This document shows positions 11,214 to 24,245 of a DNA stretch of 64,000 nt, in pieces. Within the stretch, counting starts at the first letter, position 1, and each line of letters begins with the position of its first letter. The DNA comes from Carya illinoinensis. Lineage: Eukaryota; Streptophyta; Magnoliopsida; Fagales; Juglandaceae. A program made the position numbers and the translations under genes. Location of the stretch: the NCBI RefSeq assembly GCF_018687715.1, contig NC_056766.1, positions 39,837,433 through 39,901,432 of the forward strand, in the 5' to 3' direction. Under the pieces are notes generated by a model, which saw nothing but the letters and a program-made list of their open reading frames with translations, was not told the DNA's origin and did not search any database.

Positions 11214-14200
11214 ATGGCTCCTCGATCTAGTGCCTTTATCTTCCTTCTCGGGTTGCTTATTTCACTCTCTTGTCTTTCTCATGCAATCAATACTAACCAG
11301 TCTCAGTTCTTCACCTTGATGAAAGAGTCTGTCTCCGGAAGTTCCTTGTCCAACTGGGATGTCTCGGGAGAAAAAGCTTACTGCAACTTCAGTGGAGTTA
11401 GCTGTGATGATCAAGGTTATGTTGTCAAGCTTGATTTCTCTGGTTGGTTACTTTCGGGTACATTCCCAACAGATGTATGCTCGTACTTGCCACAGTTGCG
11501 TGTGCTCCGTCTTGGCCTAAACAAATTCTCCGGCGACTTTCCTGTTAGCATAGCCAACTGCACCCTCTTGGAAGAGCTGAACACGAGTCACCTGTATCAA
11601 TCAGGAGTTCTTCCTGATTTCTCACAGATGAAATCTCTGAGAATACTTGATTTGTCTTACAATCTCTTCGAGGGCAACTTCCCAATTTCGATCATTAACC
11701 TTACCAATCTGCAGATGCTTAACTTCAATGAAAACCAGGGTTTCCATTTGTGGGAACTCCCAGAGAATATTTCCAGGCTGACGAGTCTCAGAATCATGGT
11801 CTTGACATCATGCATGTTGCATGGTACGATCCCAAAAGCAATAGGAGACATGACATCCCTCGTTGATCTTGAACTAAGTGGGAATTACCTCATGGGTCAA
11901 ATTCCAGCAGAGCTAGGATCGTTGAAGAATTTGCAGCAACTTGAGCTCTACTACAACGAACTTGTAGGAAATATACCTGAGGAGCTTGGAAATCTAACTA
12001 AGCTCACAGATTTGGACATGTCTGTCAATAAATTGACAGGAAATATCCCAGAATCCATCTGTCTTCTTCCCAAGCTCCGAGTCCTACATCTTTACAACAA
12101 CAGCCTTACAGGAGAAATTCCAGGTGCAATTGAAAGCTCCACATCCTTGACCAGTTTATCACTTTATGGCAATTTTCTGACGGGGGATGTTCCACGAAAT
12201 CTAGGGCAATCATCACAAATGATTGTCTTGGACCTGTCCGAAAACCGTCTTTCTGGTCCTTTACCTAAGGAGGTTTGCAAAGGAGGTAAATTGGGTTACT
12301 TTCTTGTTCTTGAAAATAATTTCTCTGGAAGGTTACCTGAAAGTTACGCAAAATGTGTGTCTCTTCTTCGATTTCGAGTTAGTCATAACCATCTGGAGGG
12401 GTCCATTCCTGAAGGACTTCTAAGTCTTCCCCATGTCTCAATCATTGACTTGGGTTACAATAATTTCGATGGTATCCTTGCTGACACAATTGGAAATGCT
12501 AGAAACTTGTCAGAACTATTCATTCAGGGCAACAAGATTTCAGGTGTTCTACCTTCCGGAATCTCTCGAGCAACCAATCTGGTGAAGATTGATCTTAGTA
12601 ATAATCTACTGTCTGGTCCAATACCTTCTGAAATTGGCAATCTGAGAAAGCTAAATTTGTTGCTACTACAAGGAAACATGCTCACATCTTCCATCCCAGA
12701 CTCACTTTCTTTGCTAAGATCTCTCAATGTTCTTGATCTCTCGAACAACCAGCTGACTGGAAATATCCCAGAAAGCCTCTCTGAATTGTTACCCAACTCC
12801 ATCAACTTTTCAAACAATTTGCTTTCTGGTCCAATTCCAATCTCGTTAATAAAAGGAGGGTTGGTAGAAAGCTTCTCTGGCAACCCAGGTCTGTGTGTGT
12901 TAGTTTATGTTAATTCCTCGGATCAAAGCTTCCCCATTTGTTCAAAAGTTCACAACCGAAAGAAAGTAAATTCTATCTGGCCAATTGGAGTTTCGGCTGT
13001 TCTCATTGTTCTTGGAGCTCTCCTTTTCCTAAAACGCAGATTTAGTGAAGACAGAGCTACGATAGAACATGTTGAGATGGTGTCTTCATGTTTCTTCTCC
13101 TATGATGTAAAAAGCTTCCATCGAATAAGTTTCAACCAACATGAGGTCATCGAAGCCATGGTGGACAAGAATATCGTGGGACAGGGAGGATCTGGGACAG
13201 TATATAAGATTGAGTTAAGCAGTGGAGAAGTTGTTGCAGTGAAGAGACTTTGGAGTAAAAAAATTAAAGAAACAACTTCAGAGGATCAATTGTTCCTAGA
13301 CAGGGAGCTGAAAACTGAGGTCGATACTCTTGGAAGTATAAGGCACAAAAACATAGTCAAGTTGTACTGCTATTTCTCAAGTTTCGATTGCAGTTTGCTG
13401 GTTTATGAGTTTATGAAGAATGGTAATCTTTGGGATGCCCTTCACAAAGGGTGCATTCATTTGGATTGGCCTACTCGCCATCAGATTGCGCTAGGCATTG
13501 CACAAGGTTTGGCGTACCTCCACCATGATCTGCTGCCTTCTATCATTCACAGAGACATCAAGTCAACCAATATACTTCTAGATGTCAATTACCAGCCCAA
13601 GGTTGCAGATTTTGGCATAGCCAAGGTTTTACAAGCAAGAGGAGGGAAGGATTCTACCACTGCCGTAATTGCAGGGACTTATGGCTATCTAGCACCAGGT
13701 AATTTTCTAGGCAACTTTACAAGAATGCGATTCCACTGGGTCAACGTCCTTTCAAATTCTTATCTGAGCTTGAGGTCTCAAGCAAGAGAGAGAGATAGAT
13801 ACATGAAAAGTGAACCTTACAACATTTATTATTAATTTAATGTTGCTCGAAATTTGACGTAGGGCAACAATAAATAATGTAGAGCCCACTTCGTATGTTT
13901 ATCTCTCTCCGATTTAAGATCCTCTAATTCGAACAAGAACTTGAAGTGATCATCTTTTTCACATATTTAGAACTCATTGTAAAACTTTTTGAGTACCAAG
14001 AAATTCAAAATTTGTTAGTACTTCCAATGTTATAGTTTCAATTTGGCACTTTGGTGCTTTCAATTTAGTTTTGTCATTTGTTTAACTCTAAGCTTTAAAC
14101 TTATCACCAAAAGTTTGATTAAATTTAATTGATGTTTGTGGCAGAATATGCTTATTCATCTAAAGCAACAACAAAGTGTGATGTCTACAGTTTTGGAGTA

Positions 14201-14518
14201 GTTCTAATGGAACTGATAACTGGGAAGAAGCCAGTAGAGCCAGAGTTCGGAGAGGGCATGAATATCATATATTGGGTCTCAAACAAAGTGGACACCAAAG
14301 AAGGAGCCATGGAGGTTTTAGACAAGCGATTATCAGGTTCATTCAAGGACGAGATGTTCCAAGTTCTTCTTATCGCCATTCGCTGTTCCTACAAGGCCCC
14401 AGCCCTTCGCCCAACCATGAAAGAGGTGGTTCAACTGCTGATTGAGGCTGACCCTTGTGGATTCAATTCTTGCAAGCCCTCAAATAAGACCAAAGATGCA
14501 TCAAATGTCACCAAATAA
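11214..14518 (+). CDS. CEPR1: LRR receptor-like kinase, CEP receptor 1 type
   Basis: Two exons, 11214-13698 and 14145-14518, join in frame (LAP|E) to give 952 residues, close to the ~966 I recall for Arabidopsis CEPR1/XIP1. A signal peptide (about 1-24) precedes an LRR N-terminal cap ending CNFSGVSC. About 20 leucine-rich repeats follow, then a transmembrane segment near residues 586-606 (IWPIGVSAVLIVLGALLFL) and a complete kinase: glycine loop GQGGSGTVY near 655, VAVK lysine near 676, HRDIKSTN near 778, DFG near 799 and, across the splice, GYLAPEYAYSSKATT. The family perceives C-terminally encoded peptides at the plasma membrane and signals in nitrogen demand, root architecture and vascular development. 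The 446-bp intron starts GTAATT and ends GCAG. If it is retained, translation stops at 13835 and the kinase loses its C-lobe. LRR phrases such as LPHVSIIDL and SELLPTSINF-like SELLPNSINF fit this subfamily rather than HAESA or CLAVATA1. I am confident of the subfamily; one-to-one orthology is inferred. Confidence 0.93.
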
Positions 14519-16869
14519 AGAACCCATTTGATCGAGTTATGATTTTGCATCTTGCATGAGGAGTTTGCATGGTCTGAGGTGAAGTAATATTGGCATCATC
14601 TGCAGAGAAAATTGTCTCTCTCAAACTAAATGAGAGATTCATCACTACAAAATTAGAGTTACTTACTATATGTTACCATCTTTGTAATCTTTAACAAAAG
14701 TAGTTTATAGATTAATGTCCCTCCTTTTTTTTTTTTTTTTTGCTCTGTTTTTTCCTTTTTCTTTTTCTATCTTGTAAATATTTAAAGAATTAATCTGTAT
14801 AACTGCTTTATAGTAACGCAAAGTATATATATTTCAGAGACCCAGCAGTGAAATCATTCCCTTGCTTTTGAGAAGCTTTTGTTTTTGTTTTGTTTTTTTT
14901 TTCTCTTTATCTTTGTTGTGTTTCATGAACCGGGCCCATTTTAAAAGAAGAGACCCGGAAAAGGCAGATATATTGGTCAGTATTGAGGGTTGTGATTTAC
15001 TAGGATCATCTTTTTGCATCAAAGTGGTTCAGATTTGGAATTCAAAATTGAAGCATGATTCGCATGTGGAGGCCCCAGCTGAGGGAAGTTATCCATTGGG
15101 AAAAGGGTAGATGAAAGTATTGATTGATGAGCATCTTTGTGTCCATGTAGGAGTTAGTGACAAAGGAGAAAGCATAACTTTTGATCTTCTTTTTTTCCCT
15201 GCTTATTCGTTTTCTATGTGGGTTTGATTGTTTTGTTGGAATGGAGAAGGTATATGGATGCAAAAGCACAAGCCTTGTTTCACCGTAGATAGTGGGCAAT
15301 GAACTTCCACTTACAAATTTGAACACCTGTTTTCATCAGAGATGCTCTGAGTATGACATCGGATTCTATTATGAAAGAATCTATCTGCAAGTTCGCTTAT
15401 TGACACACCCACCACACTACTGATATAGAAGCCTTTCATACCACTTAGCGGTAAAAAGGTATTGACATTTTGACTTTTTTATAATTGTAATGGATCCCAC
15501 AAAAGTGGAGTATTTACACTTGGTTTTTAGCTCTGTTTTTAGAACTGGGTTTGGGATTTTTGTAACCCCCAAGTCCTTATCTATGACTATCTTTGTACAT
15601 AGTGTTTTTCTGCAGAAAGTGATGGAAATTAATAAATTTGAGATACTGTCTCTCTTCCTTAAAAAAAAAACAGTGAGTATTTCTACACAGACTTGTAAGT
15701 CGCATAACTCTTTTGTTATTTTTCTACAATTCATTTCAACTATGAAAGCATTGCAGTGTTAGCAACAACCTCTCTGTAATGCATAAATACTCAAGATCTG
15801 CTCTACGTCTAGGATTATTAATCCCATAGTTAGGGAAGCTAAGAGCATCCTAATGGCTACTGTTAAAACAAAAACACTAGCCAGAGGGATGTTCTCTTAT
15901 CATGGCAGCCATATAAAATTCAATCTGCCCTTAAAATGGGAAACCAAAATCATTCTATCAAACAGTATAAGCTTCTTCTCCCACTTCAAGTTAAAAATCT
16001 GCTGAAAAAGTCCAAAGAAATGCCAACTCCATGGTGCAGAATCTCACTCAATGGACCTTGCTTGTAACATATCTAGGGCATCCCCATCTACCTTTTTCGT
16101 GCTTCTAACCATAATTTTTATTTCTGCACAATATTCAAAAAGGTGATTGGTCTATTTGCAGGTAATCTATAAGATTATTATTCCCATCCTTTTCAGGTAT
16201 GTCTTCTAAAATCTCATAAAAATAGAATAAAGACTCTTTTTATAACTGGAGACAACTGACAACACAAAATTCAAGATTTCAAACTGGTGATCAATCATTT
16301 AGTATGTACTTCTTATTCTTTCTCCAAAGGCGGCTTTATGACAGGCATATATCCTGGCAACACATTCACTTGTTCTTCATCTGTTTGTGCAAGAAAAACT
16401 GAAGAATGTGTGCATATGCACGTGTATATGTGAGTGATTTGTGGGGTCCTCTTGGAAGAATAAGATTCATGGAGACAAATATACATTTCTTTTGGGCATG
16501 GTGGAGACTCCATAGAAAAAAGAGAGAGCTTCAACTTCTCTTTTGCAAATGCTTTGATGGGATTAGACATTTCATTTTCAGGACAGTGTCCTCCATAAGT
16601 ACAAGAACAAATTATCAACTCTGGGAAACTCAGAAATAAATGTCTTCCACTTTCAACACAGACATGAAGAACCCTAACATAATTTTTTCATCTTCGTAAG
16701 AAAACAACAATATCATCTAATCATTAGTAGATCCCACCATTTTGGTACTTTAATTGGATCACTCACACATTCACAAACACCAAAAACTCATATCTCCATC
16801 ATCTTTTATTTTTAAATAGTTTTCAATGAACCCCCACTACTCTTTACAATATCAATAAAAAAAAAAAAA
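14519..16869. other. Downstream intergenic DNA, no gene seen
   Basis: The 3' untranslated region of the receptor kinase presumably occupies the first few hundred bases. A T-rich tract lies at 14725-14742. The short open frames present on both strands overlap each other and encode low-complexity or random-looking peptides. Confidence 0.5.
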
Positions 16870-16964
16870 ATTCTACTCATCATCCCTACATATCACACAC
16901 CACACTTTTTTTTATTTTTTTCTCTTATCAAATGTATGGTGTATGGATGATAAGTAGAAGAATT
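16870..16964. repeat. Short inverted-repeat element (MITE-like)
   Basis: The left arm 'ttctactcatcatcc...acaccacac' pairs with the right arm 'gtatggtgtatggatgataagtagaa' around a T-rich loop. It is about 95 bp long. This is typical of a non-autonomous hairpin DNA transposon. Confidence 0.55.
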
Positions 16965-17797
16965 CAACACGTCTCAAAATTCTTGAAACTCTTTTATATG
17001 TAAACGTCGACAAAAAAAAAAAAAAAAGAACCAAATTCTTTCTTTTCAAAATCGTTTGCCATGATATAAAAAATTATAAAAAAAAAAAAAAAAGGATCTA
17101 ATGACAACTTTCACTGGATCACAAACTCCCAACATGAACCAAAGTAGTGACAACTCACATGTTTGCATAGCCAGAAAATGCTAATCTGAATGCCACTCCA
17201 CTTCCTGAAATGACAATTTAGTAGTGACATTGACATTGGCAAATGAATGGAGACAATGATTATAAACTCAACCGGGGAGACACAAATGGGAGCCATTATT
17301 TGTAGGTGTAATGAGTGTGCTCTATGTTGCCACAATAGTAGTGCAGCACCCGTATTGGGTTAGATTATAACTTATTCATAATACCAAGAAAAGCTGTTAA
17401 ATGTTAGTGCATCCTTTTGTCTTTTTAACTATGATGTATGTATATTTAGATTTGATAGCGAGTGGCATTAAGCAACTGAGGATGCATGAGGCAATGTCCC
17501 AAACATGTGATGTGCTTTATGAAAAAGAAAGAAATATGGATCCCCCACTAAGACAGCAACCATTCCGCTGCCACTAGACCCAATCCCCATGAGTTGTCCA
17601 ATCCTGCGGCCCAATGGACTGAGGAGAGGCCCTTGTTTGCATCTACCACTCCCCAGCTACAGGATCAAATATCCTCTAAAATGTATGAAATTCTTACCAT
17701 ATTTTACCATGCATGAATTTGTTGATTGATATTAAATCTTTTAAGTTACTTTTTTAAAATAATTAAAGATAAATAAACAGATATGTTAACATAGGGA

Positions 17798-17965
17798 GAA
17801 ATTATAGTTGCAATCATAAGTATGTAAGCACTGTATAATTATTTTGAAAAAATTAATAAACAAGAGCCTACATAAAAAAATTTAATTTAATAATGAATCT
17901 TACTTTTTTTTTAAACTAATTACACGGCACTTGCATACTCCACGACTATATATAACATTACTCTA
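17798..17965. repeat. MITE-like palindromic element, family B
   Basis: The left arm (gagaaattatagttgcaatc...gcactgtataatta) is an imperfect reverse complement of the right arm (taattacacggcacttgcat...aacattactct). A similar unit lies at 32953-33097, so this is a repeated family. It carries no coding capacity. Confidence 0.55.
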
Positions 17966-20900
17966 ATATAGGAGTAAAATGATAAGTAATACTAATCTTT
18001 ATCTTAAATTTTATCATCTTCAATCACACTTCTAGATGCGATACATTTTAATTAATTTTATAAATTAATTATTTAAATAATAAATACTTAAAATATGCAA
18101 TCTAAGAACGAGTAAGATTAAGAATAACAAAATATACACTGAAAACAAATAAATAAATAAAAACTACAAAGATAAATCTTTCTCTCCTTGTGAAAGGAAT
18201 CGTTGTGATATATTTATTTATTTTATTTCCCGATGCAATAAAAGAAAGAAAGGACCAAATATCAATGCCCAATGGCCTTGAGATTTACGACACAAAGATA
18301 TTATCTTAATTACTTGAAACCAATAACGCTTACCACTTTACGGGATTTGCATTTTGCAGAGCATTTTGTACATTTCTTTTTGAGATCATAATCTGATTGT
18401 CCCTTCGATGTTTTTATTTTCACCCCCCACGAGATGGTGCTTACTTGCAACCTACGTCTTCTTCGAGAAAAATTATTTAAAGAATTGTCAATTTTATGTA
18501 TTTTTTATATATTTTATTAATTTAATTGATCAAAATATTTATTTTATATTAAAAAAATATGATATTAATTATATTAATATAATATATAAAAAATACGTAA
18601 AAGTGATTAAATATAAAATTTTTATAAAAAAAATGTCTCGATTATTATAAAATTTAATATTTATTAAATACAAAACACTAGTTATTTCTTTTTTTAAAAA
18701 AAATAAATAAAGATATAATGAGGTAAATATTTTCAACATGATAAAAATCAAATCTTTTGATTTTGAGAATTATGAAGTCAAATCCCAATACAAATTAAAT
18801 CAAGTATTTATTTGATATTATTTTCAACAGTATTTATTTTCTTTTTATGAATTTTTTCATTTTTCTTTTCCTTCGTTCTCATATTATTCTTCTAATAATC
18901 ACTTATTATTTTATCACTTTTTTTAAAATTTTAATTCACCTTTTGCTTAATTTCTTTCTGATATAGTAAATCAAGCATAAAGATTTAAAAAAAAAAAAAT
19001 CCACGTAAAAGTAATCTCGATCAAATAATGGACATTTGAGGGGTATTCGAGTAATTGTCTTTCATCGACTATCCTCCACTTACCATGGTTACATACTTCA
19101 TACAGGAGCAATGAGCAATACTAATGTCTTCATTGAACCAATTAGACTAATTTGCCCCCACAAAGCATAGAGTGAAACATTGTGCGAAAACATGGCTTGA
19201 AGGAAGTAATTTGCTTGCAAGAGTAAGGCCAAGTGAAAGAAAGGATCAAGGAAAAGAAAATCCTATTTGTAAAACCCTACTTGTAATATTTGTGTAAAAT
19301 CCAATTATTGTATATGATTGATGCGCAAACATATCAATATCTGTCACGTTAATGATGTTATGAAGGTGTTATATTCAGAACATAACTTATACGAGAAAAT
19401 CAGAATCTACCAACTTTATAGTAAATGCAATCCAAATTTCTTTTATGATATTGTTTATAGATTATGTTTGAATTAGAAGTTATCATCAATAAGCCCTTGG
19501 TTGCTTTATAGTTTAATTATATTAATTACTAGGTGGGAGTAACTTGCAAAGCACGTTTGTCTAATTTTATGAAATGATTATTTGTAAAAAATAATATATA
19601 TTTTATAAAAATTATTGATGTCACTTAATAATTTAAGGCATATTGGAGAAAATAAAAAAATTAGTTCAAAATATCATATAATCCAATATATGTTTATAAC
19701 ATCTATAATTTTAGCAAAGATGTATACAAAAAATTTAATAAAAGTCTAACACAAACGGTAGTTTAAAATATGTGTCGTTTGATGTTTGTATTATAATTCA
19801 TCAATTTATGTCATCCTATAGACAATCAATAGAGACAACATTGAAATTCTTATTTTGCTGTTGGTTGAGTCGATCAGGGACAATATAAAGTTAAAACATA
19901 ATCTTTTTATAAAATTTGTGGTATAATATTTTCTATATATAGCATATATATAAATCATAAAATATATTTTGAAATTGTTGGCCGAATTTACTCTTTCTTG
20001 ATTAGCTCAAGGATCACAGTCTTTGTCACATGCCTATCATAGCAAGTCCACATATGGAATATGACTTAGCGGAAGCTACGTCCTACTACCATGGGGGAAA
20101 AAAAACACTTTGATTAAACACACTTGTATTATATATTATATGAGATTTTTAAATTTGGAATACTCAATAATCTGAGTTAATGAAACGTATAATACACATA
20201 TATTATACTTAGGGATTCACGTCTTATGCACCTAATACACTTGTATATGTTAAGGAGAAAGAGAAAAATATAATAACTAATCTTTAATTACTTATTATTA
20301 TATAAACTATTAAGTATTATAATTATTGAGATTAATAAATCATATAACAACATTAAATGCTATCTCTCTCAACATTTATGTCTTCATTTTATGTACCAAA
20401 CCGTTAAAACAAACGGTGTTAACTTTAACGGAAAAATAAGAAAAACCGTTAAAACAAAATTTTCCGTTTCATACACACTTTTTATATATAAAAGATATAA
20501 AAAACAATGTTACTAATTTGACAAATAGTTGTCAACATGTGGGTGACAACTATTCCAACTACTTATCATATACTTTTCCAAATTAAATATTTTTATTAAC
20601 TGTCAAGAAATTGACAACACTACATAATAAATGACAATAAAAACTTAGTTAATGAACTCTCTTACCCATAAAAGGACTGGCTATTAATGAGAATGGAGGA
20701 AAAAAAAAATTAGCTGGTGGCATTGGCCATTGGGCACTAACCTCACTTCATTTTCTCCCTTATTTTACAATATTTAAAAAAAAAAATAGCTAAAGGCTGA
20801 TAAATATGATTGATTATTTGAAGTATAAATCAAAATAATATATTTTTTCATAGAAAAATTAGTTATTATATTCTTAAGTCGATGTGTAAAATATACTTAA

Positions 20901-21786
20901 TAAAATATTTATCTGACGTAATTTGATTTGAAATATAAATTTTAAAATTTAAATCTTACAAATCCAATCATTTAAATAATGTGTATGCTGTCGTATAGAT
21001 GATATCATTAGAACATGAGTGAGATGGGTTCAATACATAACGTTAAAAAAAATGATTGCACAAAATTGGGAAGATTTACCGTTACAAACGATATCGGAAA
21101 AAGCACATTTAATGTGGCAAAATTACACTAAAACAAGGCAAATAATGTTTGTTGCAAGGGAAGGGCAGTTTTAGAGAGTAGAGACTCTCTTGTCGGACAG
21201 TTTATTACAGGGCTGCTGCTGCTGCTTTTTGTGTTGATTCGAAGCTGCCCTTTCCTGCCAGTGTGCCCATTATCGGAAACCATTTCAGTGATAATATTCA
21301 AAAGCCACAACAACTTTTTACTCAAAACTTTATTTTCTTTACACATTTGGTTTGTGAATTATCATTGCAACATTAAATATTGTATTTATTAAAATCCATT
21401 TATGCAATCTTACTTGATAACCACTTTAGTTTAAATACAAAGTTTTGCTACATACAAGCAAAGTCGCGTACTAATCTGCGTATCAATATTGATTCTTTCA
21501 TACTAAAAACTTAAATTAACACTGTTTTCAATAAAATCTATTTTTTGACCAATCACAATAAATTGATGCACATATTAGTGTACAATTATACTTACAACTA
21601 GATTTTTTCTAGATACAATATCCAACCCAAAAAAAATGATATTTGGTTAGCAAGTTCAGTATATTTCTTTTTTAAAAAAGTTGATAAATACGAAATTTAT
21701 ATGAAAAAAATCTTTTTTAATAGTAGATTTCAATTTTTTTTTAATTGAAACGTGCTGGAATTACTCACCCTAAGAATGTATTGAGT
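17966..21786. other. AT-rich intergenic DNA, no gene seen
   Basis: No reading frame with recognisable protein content. Around 21424-21600 there is sequence reminiscent of family-B MITE arms but too decayed to delimit. Confidence 0.5.
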
Positions 21787-22805
21787 ATTATTAAAAAAAA
21801 AAAACCTGAAATATCATTTTTTTTCAAAGAATTCCATTGGTTTGAGAGCCATGTGAGAACATGCTTTTGAATAAGATTTCTCGCATGTCTCTCAAACGAT
21901 TTACTAATATTTATTATTTTATTATTAATTTTTATATACTTTTTATTACTATTTACAATTATTCAATATTTTATCATTATTTGTTTATTATTATTCATAA
22001 AATATATGAAATCACTTTACTATCCAAACACAATTTTAAACTTATGAAAATGAAAGTAAAAATAAAGAAATAAATAATATTGTTGTAGGTCATTGTTGGA
22101 ATAAAATTAGAGGGGACCTATCCTTTTGGGGGAGGTCCATAATGAGATGCACTTGAAGGATGAATTCTCCCCCACCCAATGCGGAGGTTGGAGCTTTGAG
22201 GAAGTGGGGCAATCTCAAAGCTCCAACCTCCCTTGAGAGGTCATCTTCCCGGGACCGCCTCCCCTTACACTATATATTTAGCATTATTAAAAAAAAAAAA
22301 ACTGGAAATATCATTTTTTGTTTTCAAAGAATTCCATTGGTTTGAGATCATGCTTTTGATTAAGATTTCTCACATGCTCTCAAACGATATAGTCTAATTT
22401 ATTTTCACAATTATTTTCATCTCATCTTATATCATCTCATTATTATAATTTTTTTAAATTCTCATATAAAATATAATAAATAATTTAACTTTTTTAAATT
22501 TTAAAATAAAAATTATATTATAATAATATTTTATTTAACTTTCAACTTTTATCTCATTTCATCTCAACTTCAAAAACAAATAAGACCTTAGACTTATGAA
22601 AATAAAAGTAAAAATAAAGAAATAAATAATATTGTTGTAGGTCATTGTTGGGATAGAATTACAGGGGATCTACCCTCTTTGGGGAGGTCCATCATGAGAT
22701 GCACTTGAAGGAGGAATTCTCCCCCACCCAATGCGGACGTGGGGCAATCTGAAAGCTCCAACCTCCCTTGAGAGGTCATCTTCCACGGGACCGCCTCCCC
22801 TAACA
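21787..22805. repeat. ~500-bp tandem duplication with a replaced middle
   Basis: Copy A (21787-22282) and copy B (22283-22805) both start 'attattaaaaaaaaaaaa', share 'caaagaattccattggtttgag' and 'ctcaaacgat', and end with 'gagaggtcatcttcc...gggaccgcctccccttacacta'-like sequence. Their centres (about 21900-22040 and 22390-22590) are unrelated AT-rich sequences with the same borders. Copy B's centre resembles a common 'atctcatctcatct' MITE. Two palindromic pieces in copy A, ggttggagctttgag and ctcaaagctccaacc, form a small hairpin that is broken in copy B. Confidence 0.7.
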
Positions 22806-23956
22806 CTATGTTTTTTTCTTGTTTTTGATTGTATTTTTCTTCTTTGTGTTTTTTGGAGTGGGGACTACATTTAGAACTATTCCTTTCAATAATTTAAATG
22901 AATGCATGATGACGAATTTGGATTTGAAATTATCCAAAATTGGTTTTTTTTTTAAATTATTAAATTTATAAATCCAAAAATAGGGAAACACAAAAGGGTT
23001 ACCATACATTTCTATTTTCTTTTTTAATTAGGGGGACAAGTTGTAAAGACTTAAAAATTTAATTGCTTAGTACTTGAGAAGATGATATCAAGTCGGGGAT
23101 AAAAATTTAATCATTTTGAAACACAGTAAAATTAAATTTTTTAATATAAATCTTGTATTTATTTACTTTTTCAAGTAGATTGCGCAGCACTTACGCACCC
23201 TATGACGGCCAATAACATTTCTATGTGTATATATATGTAATGTGTGTGTGTGTAGGACGTGCAATTGTCATCCATATTGGACAAACACAAACCAATCAAC
23301 CTCCACGTTTGGAACAACAATTCTGTGGGGCTTCTTATCAATGTGTTTTGCCATCCCCACGTGGTTTGGCTGTCTCTGATGCTTTAAAATTAATATATAT
23401 AACGATTGTTGCACATATGTAGGTATGGAAGACACAGACTCTACACGGTCGATATGGTATAATTGGATTTTTAATAAAAATTTTAAATTATGAATTTTAA
23501 TTCTTTTTAATTTGACAAGTCAACAGTGTAGAAGGCGAGTCATCATGCCAACTTGCGAGTGTGTATATGTGTGTGTATATATATATATATGTAAAGAATG
23601 GTGGGTGCCTTGTTGGATGGATTATAAGAAAGAATGAAGGTGAAGGTGGTTTTCTGCTCAAACATTGTTGTCAAGCTTAGCTGCACATAAATTTTGATTC
23701 AAATTAGTAATATTCTGTTTGTCCAAAGAACAACATTTAAATAGATAGAAGTTGTCTTGGTTGGTTTAATTTTCAAAAGAATAATCATCATAAAGGAAGT
23801 GACCAACACCAATAATCATTTTATTCCATATATCAAGTTGAAAAAATAAAATGAATTAATGGCTGAGTTCTAATAATTTGAGCTGAGCTATCACTTTCGG
23901 TATAACATTTGTGCTACTTTTTGTTAAAACTTTATATATTTGATTTACTAAAAATA
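22806..23956. other. Intergenic DNA, no gene seen
   Basis: AT-rich with TA/TG microsatellites near 23228 and 23565. A fragment near 23187-23220 resembles the end of a family-B MITE. No supportable coding region. Confidence 0.5.
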
Positions 23957-24245
23957 GAAATGTTATAACCATAAACAGATTTCATAAAAAGAAACTCTTA
24001 AATTGATAGGACTTTACGTAATATTTTAAATCTACTTTGCAATAGAAATAATTTTACAATTTGATGTATTATATTAAATCACGTCAGTTTGTGGGTTTAC
24101 TTTTTATAAAATTTCTTTGTGGTCAAAGCATTTCTCTTACCAAAGAGAAGTACACCGACCACAAAGAGATTTTACAAAAGTAAATTCATAAACTGACATA
24201 ATTTTATATGATACGTTAGACTTTCTTTATAATAAAAATAATTTA
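23957..24245. repeat. MITE-like palindrome with an extra partial arm, family A
   Basis: The left arm starts agaaatgttataaccataaa. The right arm ends ttctttgtggtcaaagcatttct at about 24132, and the two are imperfect reverse complements. A third, related arm (24155-24245, accacaaagagattttac...) follows, as if a second copy had been truncated beside the first. The phrase 'aaactgac(a/g)t' occurs in the arms and again in the element at 57649-57836. Confidence 0.6.

Noticed and set aside
12524..12883. 119-codon minus-strand frame opposite the receptor kinase
   Set aside because: It mirrors the leucine-rich repeats and has no independent support.
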